Source: Salinispira pacifica (GTDB lineage: Bacteria > Spirochaetota > Spirochaetia > DSM-27196 > Salinispiraceae). Taken from it: a stretch of DNA of 64,000 bases. The notes below the pieces were generated by a model that ran no database searches, was not told the DNA's origin, and saw only the letters and a list, made by a program, of their open reading frames with translations. A program made the position numbers and the translations under genes. The stretch spans positions 2,771,570-2,835,569 of the forward strand of contig NC_023035.1 of assembly GCF_000507245.1 (NCBI RefSeq), in the 5' to 3' direction. Shown one piece after another: positions 7,661 to 16,766 of this stretch; the first letter of the stretch is position 1, and every line of letters starts with the position of its first letter.

Positions 7661-9184
7661 CTATTCATAATAGCGGAGATTCAACCTCACATTCGGCTCT
7701 TCAGTTTCCTGAGCCTTGAACTGAATCAGCGATCCTGTAGGAGTTTGTCCAATCGGTTCAAGCATAATATCCAGGGATTCATAGCCCTCTTTTACCCACT
7801 TGGACGCCGCTTCGCTCAGGTCCAGCTTGTAGGTGGCGCCCAGCTCGGTAAAGCTGATTTTTTCACCGAAGGGTTCGCTTTTGTTCAACATCTCTTCGTA
7901 ATCCCCCGCTGAATCTTCTTTCCATTCATAGCCGGGATTGATAACCCGGGGCTGGAACACGGCTTTGTCTATTTCATCCCCTTCAACACTTCTGTATTCC
8001 AGAATCATGACTGCCTCACTGATAGAAAAACTATTCTGAATAAAATCCCTCATGTCGAATGCAAACACCGCTGCAAAAGGATCTTTCTCATCCCGATACA
8101 GGCCCGCAAAGACATATTCCTTGTTGATGGTATCGCCGTTACCTCTGAGGGTTGCATCCTTGTATGGCGTCAGTTTGGTGTCCTTCTCGTCCGCACCACT
8201 GTCATCAACCCTGATGTTCACACTATATGAATCAGTCAAGTTGTCGTTATCGGTGACGGTGAGTGTAACGGTATAACTTCCCGGCTGGGTGTACGTATGG
8301 GTCAGATTTGATGATATGGTCCAAGCCAGATTGTTGATATTTGTACCTGTAACAGGTGCTGATCCGTCACCAAAGTCCCATTCATAGCTTGCCAGATCAG
8401 GATCATTGTTTTCATCCACAACGTATGAATCATTCTGGGTTATCGCGAGTACGTTCGAGTCTCCATTGATATCAAGCAAAGTTGAGTCTACGGCAAATTT
8501 CGCCACCGGAGCGGGATCTGATCCTGCATCGGTAATGCTTACATCGTGACTCGCAGTGGCTTCGGCACCCTGATCATCGGTGACGGTAACGGTTACGGTG
8601 TATTCCCCGGCACTTGAATAGCTGTGGCTTTCAGTGGCTGATCCGCTTTCAACGGTTGAACCATCGCCGAAATCCCATGCATGGTTTGCAATAGTGCCGT
8701 CTGTATCATCTGCGTTGACCGCAAAATCCAGGGATTGTCCGGTATAACCATAGTCGGGACTGCTTGCATCAAAGCTCACCGTGGGCAATTCGTTGCTGCT
8801 GCCGGCAATCACATTCACCCGGATGTCATCGGCGACTTCATCGTAGGGATCGCTCACGTTCAGTCTGATAATATAATCACCTGCCTGATCGGGTGTGAAG
8901 CTGGTGTAGAAGACGCCGGGATTGGCCAGACTGTCATCGGTGATGGCTGAAGTCTCGGGTACGGCGAAAATTTCCCAGAGATAATCCAGGGGGGAACCGT
9001 CGGGATCGCTTGAGCCCGAACCGTCAAGATACACTGTTTCGCCCAGCACCACCGTCTGATCACCGCCGGCATCAGCCACAGGTTTTTGATTTGAAACATC
9101 ATCGAAGGTGCCCAGCGGGTCACAACTCATGAGAAGTAGCAAAGCCGATATCAATACTGCAAAAATAATCTGTATCCGTTTCAT
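7661..9184 (-). CDS. lipoprotein with PKD domains and a C-terminal DNRLRE-type domain
   Basis: 507 residues. A lipoprotein signal ends in LLLMSC (Cys about 21). Three PKD (Ig-like) domains follow, recognisable from PVADAGGDQ, DGSGSSDPDGSPLDYLWEI, NHAWDFGDGS, SYSSAGEYTVTVTVTDDQG, YEWDFGDGS and HTYTQPGSYTVTLTVTDND. The last 165 residues (TKLTPYKDATLRGNG onward, with YKLDLSEAASKWVKEGYESLDIML) look like a DNRLRE/CBM96-type beta-sandwich that binds polysaccharide. No catalytic domain is seen, so a cell-surface carbohydrate-binding or adhesion protein is likely. It converges on the FecR/TPR gene and shares its terminator. Confidence 0.8.
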   Translation of the reverse strand: MKRIQIIFAVLISALLLLMSCDPLGTFDDVSNQKPVADAGGDQTVVLGETVYLDGSGSSDPDGSPLDYLWEIFAVPETSAITDDSLANPGVFYTSFTPDQAGDYIIRLNVSDPYDEVADDIRVNVIAGSSNELPTVSFDASSPDYGYTGQSLDFAVNADDTDGTIANHAWDFGDGSTVESGSATESHSYSSAGEYTVTVTVTDDQGAEATASHDVSITDAGSDPAPVAKFAVDSTLLDINGDSNVLAITQNDSYVVDENNDPDLASYEWDFGDGSAPVTGTNINNLAWTISSNLTHTYTQPGSYTVTLTVTDNDNLTDSYSVNIRVDDSGADEKDTKLTPYKDATLRGNGDTINKEYVFAGLYRDEKDPFAAVFAFDMRDFIQNSFSISEAVMILEYRSVEGDEIDKAVFQPRVINPGYEWKEDSAGDYEEMLNKSEPFGEKISFTELGATYKLDLSEAASKWVKEGYESLDIMLEPIGQTPTGSLIQFKAQETEEPNVRLNLRYYE

Positions 9185-9407
9185 ACTGTATCCCCTTGTT
9201 TTCGGAACCCCGGGGAACTTGATGGTAAAAACCCGGGTATTATGGTCAACTATTTATATAGTTTATCGCTTTTGCAGGTCTTTTCAATATTCTTGAGAAA
9301 ATTAATCATTAATTTTTATGATATGTGCCAGCCGGATTTCCTTGAAATCTGTCCTTGCAATATATCTGAGGCCGGGATACATTCATCATTATTTTTCGGG
9401 GAGGCTT

Positions 9408-10619
9408 ATGCATCAGAAACGGAAAACCCGGGCATACCGTTGGTTCCACGGAATTTTAAAGCTCAGCTTCGGCAATTTCCTTAAATGGCGCTACCGGCTT
9501 GAGGCCGTCGGGCTTGCAGATCTCGAATCTGTACCCGGTCCCTGGCTGGTGCTTCCGAACCATGTAATGACCTGGGATCCGGTGCTGATCTCCCTGTTCA
9601 TCCGGGAGCCGGTGTATTTCATCGCTTCGGATGCCAATTTCCGGAATCCCGTAGCCTCCTGGTGGCTGCGGAGGCTGGGGGCCATTCCCACCTCCAAGCA
9701 GGCAACAGACCTTACCACCGTGAAGCAGATGCTGAGCCTTTTGAAACAGGGCCGTCATGTAGGGCTCTTTCCCGAAGGGGAGCGAACCTGGGACGGAGTG
9801 ACACTGCCGATTATTCCCGCCACCGCCAAGCTTGTCCGCCTTGCCAGGCGTCCGGTGGTGGTTCCGGTTATCAAGGGCGGATACCTCAGCCTGCCCCGCT
9901 GGTCATTCAAAAGCCGCCGGGGACCTATCAGCATAGAATACAAGCTGGCAATATCAGCAGAAGAGCTTCCGAAACTTTCTCTGCAGGAAATTCAGGAGAA
10001 AATAGAGAAGGCTTTGTTTCACGACGAGCACGAATATCAGAACAGCCAGAATCTCCCCTATATCGCCCCCGCTCCTGCGGAACCCCTGCAACTGGTGCTG
10101 TTCAGCTGTCCCGAGTGCCGGAATATGAACTGCATGGAGGGTACAGGTAATCTTTTCCGATGCAGAAACTGCGGATTTACCACAGCTTTCAGTGCCTACG
10201 GGCGTTTCCGCCCTGTGAACGGTTATACCACGCACTTCGAATCCATTTCCCGCTGGGCCGACTGGCAGAATAATCTGCTCCGGGAGAAAGTTGATGAAAT
10301 GCGAAACGGCAGCTCCCCGGAGACCCCCCTTTTTCATGATGAACCGGTGAACTACGCCACAGGATACAAATTCAAGTCTCTCAAACACCAGGCGAAGGGC
10401 CGCCTTCTGCTGAACGCATTAGGCATTGAGTTCCACCCTCAGGGAGGCCGGCCGCTACAGTTCCCCTGGAGTGAAATCCGGGCGCTGAATGTAGTGTATC
10501 AGAATCAGCTGGAATTTTACTACCGGAACAGCCTGCAGGTGTTCACATTTCCCGGTAAGGATACCTCAGGATACAAATACCTTGCTGCGGGGAAGCATTT
10601 CCTTACTCCTTCGGAATGA
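9408..10619 (+). CDS. PlsC-like acyltransferase with zinc-ribbon and C-terminal extension
   Basis: The ATG at 9408 is preceded by a strong GGGGAGG ribosome site; the frame is open 90 bases further upstream but without one. The 403-residue product starts with a glycerol-phosphate acyltransferase domain: HX4D motif His52-Asp57 (NHVMTWD), FPEGERTWDG, and a later VVPVIKGGY block. Expected reaction is transfer of an acyl chain to lysophosphatidate or a similar acceptor at the inner membrane. Unusually, a CPEC...CRNC zinc ribbon follows at about residues 232-262, and the last 90 residues (KGRLLLNALGIEFHPQGG, then FPWSEIRALNVVYQNQLEF) look like a GRAM/PH-type fold. The substrate is unproven. Confidence 0.8.
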   Translation: MHQKRKTRAYRWFHGILKLSFGNFLKWRYRLEAVGLADLESVPGPWLVLPNHVMTWDPVLISLFIREPVYFIASDANFRNPVASWWLRRLGAIPTSKQATDLTTVKQMLSLLKQGRHVGLFPEGERTWDGVTLPIIPATAKLVRLARRPVVVPVIKGGYLSLPRWSFKSRRGPISIEYKLAISAEELPKLSLQEIQEKIEKALFHDEHEYQNSQNLPYIAPAPAEPLQLVLFSCPECRNMNCMEGTGNLFRCRNCGFTTAFSAYGRFRPVNGYTTHFESISRWADWQNNLLREKVDEMRNGSSPETPLFHDEPVNYATGYKFKSLKHQAKGRLLLNALGIEFHPQGGRPLQFPWSEIRALNVVYQNQLEFYYRNSLQVFTFPGKDTSGYKYLAAGKHFLTPSE

Positions 10620-10666
10620 CCATTGCCCGGGGGCCGAAACGCCTCGGCGTTCAGAAAATTGAATAA

Positions 10667-10730
10667 TACCCCGTCTTCGGGGTACGTTCAGGTGACAGCC
10701 TGCCCGAAGACAGCTGTTTCAGGCTGTGAC
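10667..10730. other. two consecutive hairpins
   Basis: TACCCCG/CGGGGTA (10667-10684, loop TCTT) is followed by GTGACAGCCTG/CAGGCTGTGAC (10692-10730, one mismatch). Neither is followed by a T run. They fill most of the gap between the acyltransferase gene and the small lipoprotein gene and may be mRNA-processing or stabilising structures. Confidence 0.45.
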
Positions 10731-10759
10731 AGAACCAACCTTCTCATGTAGGAGATATT

Positions 10760-11065
10760 ATGAAGCGAAAGAACATTGTGTACCTGGGAATTATACTGAT
10801 CCTTGTAATAAGCCTCAGTTCGTGTCTTCCCGGCGACGGATCAATTGAAGCAGAGAATCCTGCAGGATTCTTCTGGGGCGTGTGGCACGGCTGGGTGGCC
10901 CCCATCAGTCTCATCGGAAGCCTGTTCACCGAAAATATCAGAGTATATGAAGTGATCAACAGCGGATTCTGGTATGATCTGGGCTTCTATATGGCAATTG
11001 TCAGCGGTTTCGGAGGATTGGGATTCGCCAGGGGCCGAAAGAAACGTCACGAATTCGAAGAGTAA
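10760..11065 (+). CDS. small membrane lipoprotein
   Basis: 101 residues. The N-terminus is a signal with lipobox SLSSC (Cys about 22). Two hydrophobic stretches follow (about 36-54, WGVWHGWVAPISLIGSLF, and 73-90, LGFYMAIVSGFGGLGFA) and the end is basic and charged (RGRKKRHEFEE). Similar small proteins with a WHGW-type segment are common but uncharacterised. A ribosome site (AGGAG) sits 8 bases before the ATG. Function unknown. Confidence 0.7.
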   Translation: MKRKNIVYLGIILILVISLSSCLPGDGSIEAENPAGFFWGVWHGWVAPISLIGSLFTENIRVYEVINSGFWYDLGFYMAIVSGFGGLGFARGRKKRHEFEE

Positions 11066-11067
11066 AA

Positions 11068-11091
11068 CCTTGGGAAAGGCAAACCCCAAGG
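11068..11091. other. hairpin between convergent genes
   Basis: CCTTGGG and CCCAAGG form a 7-bp stem directly after the stop at 11065 and before the end of galK (11117). No T run, so at best a weak terminator. Confidence 0.35.
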
Positions 11092-11116
11092 GGGAGCCAA
11101 ATCGGGAGGGCATCGC

Positions 11117-12454
11117 TCAGATGCGCTCCCAGGTCAGTGCAACTGCACCCCGTGATCGGATCTGCAGCAGTTCCACGCTGAGATCTCCGCAGAGGGCCGA
11201 TAAATCCTGGATGAGTTCCGGGGCAATTTCCATATCAGCATAAAACTGCATGCTCCCCTCAAATCCGCCTCCGTGCACGCGGATTACTGAGCCGGCGCCA
11301 TAGCGGTTCTCAACCATGCCTCCGGTGAAGGCCAGGTTCTGCTCATCCACCGCCCCGGCGGCGGTAAGATTCTGCAGGAAGCGCATTGATGAGCTTCCCG
11401 ACTCCCGTACCAGATCCAGGTATTCCCGGATTCGATCCCGTTCAAGAGCACGGCGCATTGCATCCACCCGGGCATTCTCCCGGAAAAAGTGCATGGTTCG
11501 CAGCAGAGCCCGGTCACTGATGGCCGGATCACTCCGCAGTCGGGGCAGGCGGCGGTAGAATTCCAGTTCGGATACATCCGCAAGCCGTGCCGCTCCCATG
11601 GCCCGTGCAACGGCCTTCATTTCTGCCGGCACAGCGGCATACTCGTGGGTGAGGTCCGCATGGCTGCCGCCGCTGTTCACAATTCCCAGCACGTAGCCCC
11701 GGGAGGCGAAATCGTACTCCAGGGGATGAATTTCCGGCGTTTCCTCATTGGTGAAATCAATTTCCACAATGCCGCCGTGTGCGCAGGCGATCTGGTCCAT
11801 GAGTCCCGAGGGTTTTCCGAAGTGGATGTTTTCTGCGTACTTGCCCGCCAGGGCGAGGGAAAGGGTTCCTGTCCCGCCGCGGTTGAACAGCTGACTGAAG
11901 ATCAGGGCGATCATCACCTCAAAAGAGGCCGAGGAGGAGAGTCCGGACCCCGGGGGCACCAGCCCGTGCATGGAGGCGGCAAAGCCGCCGATGGCATAGC
12001 CGTTCTGGCTGAACCATGATGCCACACCCCGGATGAGGGCAGCGGTGCTCCCCTCTTCTTCGCTGCGGGGATTCAGATCTGCCAGATTCAGGCTGATTTC
12101 GTCGAAGCCCTGGGAGCGGACAATCACTCGGCCGTCTGTACGGGATACTGCCGCAGCGGCAATATCCAGGTGCACCGATGCAGCCAGGACCCGTCCCCCG
12201 TTATGGTCTGTGTGATTTCCCCCCAGTTCCGTGCGCCCGGGCACCGACAGGAGACGGTACGCCCGGGGTTCCCGGGCATCCGTACCCTGTATTTCACGGA
12301 GGGCGTCCAGAAGCATGATGTAGCGCCGGCGCTGGGCGTCCAGAACTTCGGAATCCTCCCCGCCGGCTTCTACAGAGGAATACAGGGATGCAAACTGAGT
12401 ATCCAGTAAGCCATCCTGAATGAAGCTCCGGGCCTGCTGCATTGTTAATTCCAT
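11117..12454 (-). CDS. galK: galactokinase
   Basis: 445 residues, GHMP-kinase family, cytoplasmic. It would phosphorylate galactose at C1 with ATP (Leloir pathway). The galactokinase signature is present in a variant form, GRTELGGNHTDHNGG, where most members have GRxNLIGEHTDYNGG; this variant is seen in some Firmicutes and spirochaete enzymes. The ATP-binding motif GLVPPGSGLSSSASFEV and the LMDQIACAHGG block that carries the catalytic Asp are intact, as is the C-terminal RVHGGGFEGSMQ motif. The ATG follows a GGAGG ribosome site. It is the last gene of a minus-strand set with the conserved unknown at 12509 and hppA; no other galactose genes are in the window. Confidence 0.9.
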   Translation of the reverse strand: MELTMQQARSFIQDGLLDTQFASLYSSVEAGGEDSEVLDAQRRRYIMLLDALREIQGTDAREPRAYRLLSVPGRTELGGNHTDHNGGRVLAASVHLDIAAAAVSRTDGRVIVRSQGFDEISLNLADLNPRSEEEGSTAALIRGVASWFSQNGYAIGGFAASMHGLVPPGSGLSSSASFEVMIALIFSQLFNRGGTGTLSLALAGKYAENIHFGKPSGLMDQIACAHGGIVEIDFTNEETPEIHPLEYDFASRGYVLGIVNSGGSHADLTHEYAAVPAEMKAVARAMGAARLADVSELEFYRRLPRLRSDPAISDRALLRTMHFFRENARVDAMRRALERDRIREYLDLVRESGSSSMRFLQNLTAAGAVDEQNLAFTGGMVENRYGAGSVIRVHGGGFEGSMQFYADMEIAPELIQDLSALCGDLSVELLQIRSRGAVALTWERI

Positions 12455-12508
12455 TCATTTCCTCCCTGCTAAGCCCATGCGCATTCCTTTACTACTATGA
12501 ACCGCCGT

Positions 12509-13294
12509 TTACATGGTACGGAAAAACTTGAAATGTTCTTTCTCTATTGTGCCCAGTTCCGGCATGGGGAAGAACTTGGTTTCATCCTGGGATGCAAACA
12601 TAAATCCGTGCCTGATGATGGCAAAACTGAACTGATCAAGATTGCTGTCCAGAGCAATTCCCTTATTGTGTTTGTCGATATATTTCTTCAATTCGTAAAA
12701 TCCGTCCCGCAGGGTGGATGGGTGAATATTCCGCACCGGACTGGGAGCAAACGGGTTTTTTTCGAAATCATTGATGAACTCGATCAGATCAACATCAATC
12801 TGGGTGTAAAACTGTCTGGGGGCCGACTTGCTCTTGGTTGGATCGGTAATGTATTTCCCGAAGGTGGGAAAATCATGCTCAGAGAGTGCCATCATCCGCA
12901 TGGGGGTGATTTCCGCATAGAGACGGATCTTGTCCTTCTCATGCTCCGCATCGTGGGGGGCCGCATCAAGCCCCAGAGCATGTCCCTCCTGGGTGACCAG
13001 GTAGAGACGCTGAATTGCAGAGAAATCCACGTGTTCAAGAACCCGGTAGGACTTGATGAACTTGGTGGCTTTGGGCCGCCCGTCCTCGTGAGGCACCAGC
13101 TCGGCATACACTTCATCAATGGGAAAATAATCGTTGCGGTAATCCGGGTCGATCTGTGCAAAGATCACCTTGCCGCTGTAATGGCGGCTGGAGCCCGAAG
13201 TGTAATGACGGGCAAACTGTTCGGGTTCCAGATGACTGCCGATCAACGCATTGTTTGGATACAAGGTCATGTAAAGATGTTTGGTATAGTCCAT
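12509..13294 (-). CDS. conserved hypothetical protein downstream of hppA
   Basis: 261 residues, soluble, no signal peptide, no recognised domain. Short conserved-looking blocks are [21 protein letters not shown] at the start, [18 protein letters not shown], and [22 protein letters not shown] near the end. It starts only 10 bases after the hppA stop codon and is almost certainly co-transcribed with the pyrophosphatase, with galK following after 54 bases. I do not recognise the family and assign no function. Confidence 0.7.
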   Translation of the reverse strand: MDYTKHLYMTLYPNNALIGSHLEPEQFARHYTSGSSRHYSGKVIFAQIDPDYRNDYFPIDEVYAELVPHEDGRPKATKFIKSYRVLEHVDFSAIQRLYLVTQEGHALGLDAAPHDAEHEKDKIRLYAEITPMRMMALSEHDFPTFGKYITDPTKSKSAPRQFYTQIDVDLIEFINDFEKNPFAPSPVRNIHPSTLRDGFYELKKYIDKHNKGIALDSNLDQFSFAIIRHGFMFASQDETKFFPMPELGTIEKEHFKFFRTM

Positions 13295-13304
13295 TTCCGC
13301 CCCC

Positions 13305-15374
13305 TTATTGCAGATTCTTGAGAATCGGTGCGATCACCAGAGATACCACCGCCATCACCTTAATAAGGATGTTCAGGCTGGGTCCGGCAGTGTCCTTGAA
13401 CGGATCGCCCACGGTATCGCCCACAACTGCAGCCTTATGCGCTTCGCTGCCCTTGCCGTGGCTGTCTCCCGATTCTATCATTTTTTTGGCATTATCCCAT
13501 GCCCCGCCGGAATTTGCCATAAAAATAGCAAGCACCACTCCGCTGGCAGTTACCCCGATGAGCAGCCCCAGGAGCATGTTCACCCCGCCCAGAAAGCCCA
13601 CAAGCAGCGGCGTAACAATTGCAATAATGCCGGGGAGCATCATTTTTTTCAGTGCCGATGTTGTTGAGATATCCACACAGCGTTTGTAGTCCGGTTCTTC
13701 GGTTTCCTGGAGAATTCCGGGTTTTTCCCGGAACTGACGGCGCACTTCTTCGATCATGGCGAACGCCGCATCTCCGATTGCGCTCATGGCCAGGGAGGAG
13801 AAAAGATAGGGTATTACCGCACCCAGAAGCAGTCCGGAAATTACCAGAGGATTCAGCAGCGACACATCCTCCAGCGTGATACCCACCTGTTTCTGAAAGG
13901 CTGAGAAGAGAATGATAGAAGTGAGAGCAGCTGAACCGATGGCAAAGCCTTTTCCGATTGCCGCCGTGGTATTACCCACCGCATCCAGTTCATCGGTAAT
14001 CTCACGAACTTCCGGAGGAAATTCGCTCATTTCCGCCAGTCCTCCTGCGTTATCGGCGATGGGACCATAGGCGTCCACAGCCAGCTGGATTCCCAGGGTC
14101 ATAAGCATACCCAGGGCGGCGATGGCTACCCCATAAAGACCTGCAAGGAGATTACCCAGGATAATTGCGATCACGATTACAACTATGGGAAGGAAGCTTG
14201 ATGCCATGCCCACCCCCATGCCGGTTATGAGAGTGGTAGCCGGACCGGTTTCACATGCTTTTACAATCTGCTTCACCGGCCGGGTTCCGGTTCCGGTATA
14301 GTACTCCGTCAAAAGACCCAGACTGAGTCCCGCAACCATGCCCAGAACCGATGCGATGAATATCCGTATATATCCGCCGAATTCAAAGCTTTCGCCACGG
14401 AGGAGAAACCATGCTGCAACGAAGGTGAACAGGGCGGAGATCGCCGCTGCGGAAAATGTTCCGGTGTTCAATGCCTTCTGGGGACTGCGGCCCTTTTTGA
14501 TCCGCACAAAGCGGATTCCGATGAGGCTGGCAAGAACTCCGCTGGCCGCCAGAATAAGCGGAAAAATGGACAGGCGGAACCGGAGAAGTTCGGAACCGGC
14601 GCTGGCCGCACCCAGAATCATGGCTCCCACAATTGAGCCCACATAGGATTCAAAGAGGTCGGCTCCCATGCCGGCCACATCCCCTACATTATCACCAACG
14701 TTATCTGCAATTGTTGCCGGGTTGCGGTGGTCGTCTTCGGGGATTCCCGCTTCAACTTTACCAACAAGGTCGGCACCCACATCAGCGGCCTTTGTGAAAA
14801 TACCGCCACCCACTCTGGCAAACAGCGCCATGGAACTGGCGCCCAGGCTGAAGCCCGACACGATCTGAAGGATCTGTTCCGAGAACACTTCAATGGAAAA
14901 TTCGATAAACAGACCGGCCACAAACAGAATCACCAGAATTCCGAACATGGCGAGCCCCACCACACTCATCCCCATGATGCTGCCGCCGGTAAAGCTCACC
15001 TTCAGCGCCTCATTTATTCCGGTGCGTGCGGCATGGGTGGTTCGACTGTTCGCCGCCGTGGCAACCTTCATTCCGATAAAGCCTGCCAATGCGCTGGTAC
15101 CCGCACCCAGAACGAAGCTCAGTGCCTGAAAACGCAGAATTCCCTGGTTAGAGACCGCGAGAAATACTGCGACAATTGCCACAAAGGGCAGCAGCACGCT
15201 GAATTCCCGGGTCAGAAATGCCATGGCACCTTCAGATACGTAACCGCTGATTCTTTTCAACCGTTCATTTTGAACCGGCTGTTTGAACACCCATCGGGTA
15301 CGGTTCATCGCATAGCCCAGAGCCAGAACCGAGCCCGCCAGAAGGGCTATGAGTCCCATGTTCAGTAGCGACAT
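13305..15374 (-). CDS. hppA: membrane-bound ion-translocating pyrophosphatase (K+-dependent type)
   Basis: 689 residues with about 15-16 membrane segments, the usual size of the family. It couples hydrolysis of pyrophosphate to pumping of H+ or Na+ across the inner membrane. The substrate loop is present ([18 protein letters not shown] followed by [15 protein letters not shown]), as is the C-terminal [15 protein letters not shown] motif. The [10 protein letters not shown] segment has Ala where K+-independent enzymes have Lys, which places it in the K+-dependent group; many of these pump Na+. Which ion is moved cannot be settled by eye. First gene of a minus-strand unit with 12509 and galK. 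Confidence 0.95.
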   Translation of the reverse strand: MSLLNMGLIALLAGSVLALGYAMNRTRWVFKQPVQNERLKRISGYVSEGAMAFLTREFSVLLPFVAIVAVFLAVSNQGILRFQALSFVLGAGTSALAGFIGMKVATAANSRTTHAARTGINEALKVSFTGGSIMGMSVVGLAMFGILVILFVAGLFIEFSIEVFSEQILQIVSGFSLGASSMALFARVGGGIFTKAADVGADLVGKVEAGIPEDDHRNPATIADNVGDNVGDVAGMGADLFESYVGSIVGAMILGAASAGSELLRFRLSIFPLILAASGVLASLIGIRFVRIKKGRSPQKALNTGTFSAAAISALFTFVAAWFLLRGESFEFGGYIRIFIASVLGMVAGLSLGLLTEYYTGTGTRPVKQIVKACETGPATTLITGMGVGMASSFLPIVVIVIAIILGNLLAGLYGVAIAALGMLMTLGIQLAVDAYGPIADNAGGLAEMSEFPPEVREITDELDAVGNTTAAIGKGFAIGSAALTSIILFSAFQKQVGITLEDVSLLNPLVISGLLLGAVIPYLFSSLAMSAIGDAAFAMIEEVRRQFREKPGILQETEEPDYKRCVDISTTSALKKMMLPGIIAIVTPLLVGFLGGVNMLLGLLIGVTASGVVLAIFMANSGGAWDNAKKMIESGDSHGKGSEAHKAAVVGDTVGDPFKDTAGPSLNILIKVMAVVSLVIAPILKNLQ

Positions 15375-15557
15375 AGATTCTCCTTGTAAAAGTGAGAGGT
15401 AATTCAGTCTCCCACTATAGCAGTAGTAATGATGTGTATTTTTGAAGCAACAGTGTAAACCGACTCCAGATATGAGGCAAGAAAATTGAGTATTTTACTG
15501 AGGCAATTTCAAAAAACGGCGACTTTCACCTCGCTTTTCCTCCGCCTTGGAAGCTGA

Positions 15558-15563
15558 TATAGT
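15558..15563 (+). promoter_or_regulatory. -10 box, probable leaderless start for the dehydrogenase gene
   Basis: TATAGT ends 6 bases before the ATG at 15570. No Shine-Dalgarno sequence is present and the -35 is poor, so the transcript could begin at or next to the start codon. Confidence 0.4.
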
Positions 15564-15569
15564 TACCCC

Positions 15570-16529
15570 ATGCATGTACATTTTCAGGATGAGTGGTCAG
15601 ATGAAGACCAGGACGTTCTACGCCGGGAAGTTGACGGGCAGATCAGGCTGAGTTTCGCCTCCCCTCCGGAAGATCACAACACAGAAGTACTGGTTGCCGG
15701 CCGGCCGGATGAAAAGCTGCTGGACCGACTCAGGGGGCTGCACTCGGTAATTGTACCCTTCGCAGGTCCGCCCGGGAAAACCATGGCCATGCTGGCAGAC
15801 CGGCCTGATTTGAGCCTGTACAACATCCATCACAATGCGGTTCCCGTGGCCGAACTTGCATTGGGACTGCTTCTTGCCGCCGCACGGCACATCCCCCTCC
15901 GGGACCGTTTACTCAGAACCGGGGACTGGACGGGTTCCTATCACCTTCCCAGCATGATTCTCCGGGGGAAGCGTGTGCTCATTCTGGGGCGGGGCGCCAT
16001 CAGCGGGGAACTGGAAGCTCCTCTCAGGGCGCTGGGGATGGAGCTCCGCTTTATCCGCAACAATCCCCGGAACGGGGCTGAGGATGAATTCCATCCCCGT
16101 GAGCTGCACCGATTGCTGGAAGAAACAGACATTCTTATTTCCACCCTGCCGCTCAGCGATGACAGCCGGGGATTGATCGCAGAAAAGGAACTTGAACTCC
16201 TGGGTCCACGGGGCATCCTTATTAATGTGGGGAGGGGACGGGTAATTGACGAGGACGCCTTATACACGGCGCTGGCTGACCGTACCATTCAGGCCGCGGG
16301 TTTGGATGTCTGGTATCATTACCCCAGAGGAGAGGGCCGGGCCGGCAGTACCCTGCCGGGTGCACGCCCCTTCTGGGAATTGGAAAACCTGGTGATGAGC
16401 CCACATATAGCCGGGGAGTGGCCGAACCCGGAGGTACAGAGAATGCGCCTTCAAGCCCTGGCCCGGCGTATCAACGACATATTCCACAAAAACCCCGTGC
16501 CAAAGGTGGAAACTGACCGGGGATACTGA
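15570..16529 (+). CDS. D-isomer-specific 2-hydroxyacid dehydrogenase family protein
   Basis: 319 residues, cytoplasmic, NAD(P)-dependent Rossmann enzyme of the D-lactate/phosphoglycerate dehydrogenase family. The nucleotide loop is VLILGRGAISG, a variant of GxGxxG. The catalytic Arg is in NVGRGRVID and the His in SPHIAGEW. The segment after GLD reads VWYHYP, so the acidic residue usually found in the VFExEP stretch is not evident; the reaction may differ from a standard dehydrogenase. It is divergent from hppA, appears monocistronic and has a short terminator. Substrate unknown. Confidence 0.8.
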   Translation: MHVHFQDEWSDEDQDVLRREVDGQIRLSFASPPEDHNTEVLVAGRPDEKLLDRLRGLHSVIVPFAGPPGKTMAMLADRPDLSLYNIHHNAVPVAELALGLLLAAARHIPLRDRLLRTGDWTGSYHLPSMILRGKRVLILGRGAISGELEAPLRALGMELRFIRNNPRNGAEDEFHPRELHRLLEETDILISTLPLSDDSRGLIAEKELELLGPRGILINVGRGRVIDEDALYTALADRTIQAAGLDVWYHYPRGEGRAGSTLPGARPFWELENLVMSPHIAGEWPNPEVQRMRLQALARRINDIFHKNPVPKVETDRGY

Positions 16530-16546
16530 AATCCGCCGAACAGCCC

Positions 16547-16565
16547 TCTGCAATGGCAGATTTTT
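16547..16565 (+). terminator. short intrinsic terminator
   Basis: TCTGC and GCAGA form a 5-bp stem around AATG, followed by TTTTT, 17 bases after the dehydrogenase stop. Confidence 0.5.
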
Positions 16566-16634
16566 CCCCCGTATTTCAGCTTTCCAGGAATTTTCATGTT
16601 GAATTTTCTCCATTTGTAATATACTTGATAATCG

Positions 16635-16740
16635 AAAGCGCCACAGGTCATTCCTTATGTAAAAAGGCGCTTTTGCGCATACGAATATGTGTGGATATTC
16701 TCAACGAGTATAAATTTGATGCCCTGTCCCGAAGAGGGAC
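16635..16740 (+). other. structured 5' leader of the histidine kinase operon
   Basis: Three stems can be drawn before the kinase ATG (16767): AAAGCGCC/GGCGCTTT (16635-16673), GAATAT/ATATTC (about 16683-16700) and GTCCC/GGGAC (16726-16740). It does not match a riboswitch class I know. It may be a regulatory leader or simply secondary structure. Confidence 0.35.
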
Positions 16741-16766
16741 GGTAACTCTATAAACCTGGAGAAAAT

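Noticed and set aside
12497-13321. 274-codon open frame on the plus strand opposite the hppA-linked unknown
   Set aside because: The minus-strand gene has clean 10-base coupling to hppA; the plus-strand frame has no supporting features.
16635-16766. Known riboswitch in the kinase leader
   Set aside because: Stems do not fit the consensus of any class I can recall (c-di-GMP, cobalamin, SAM, TPP); kept only as a structured leader.
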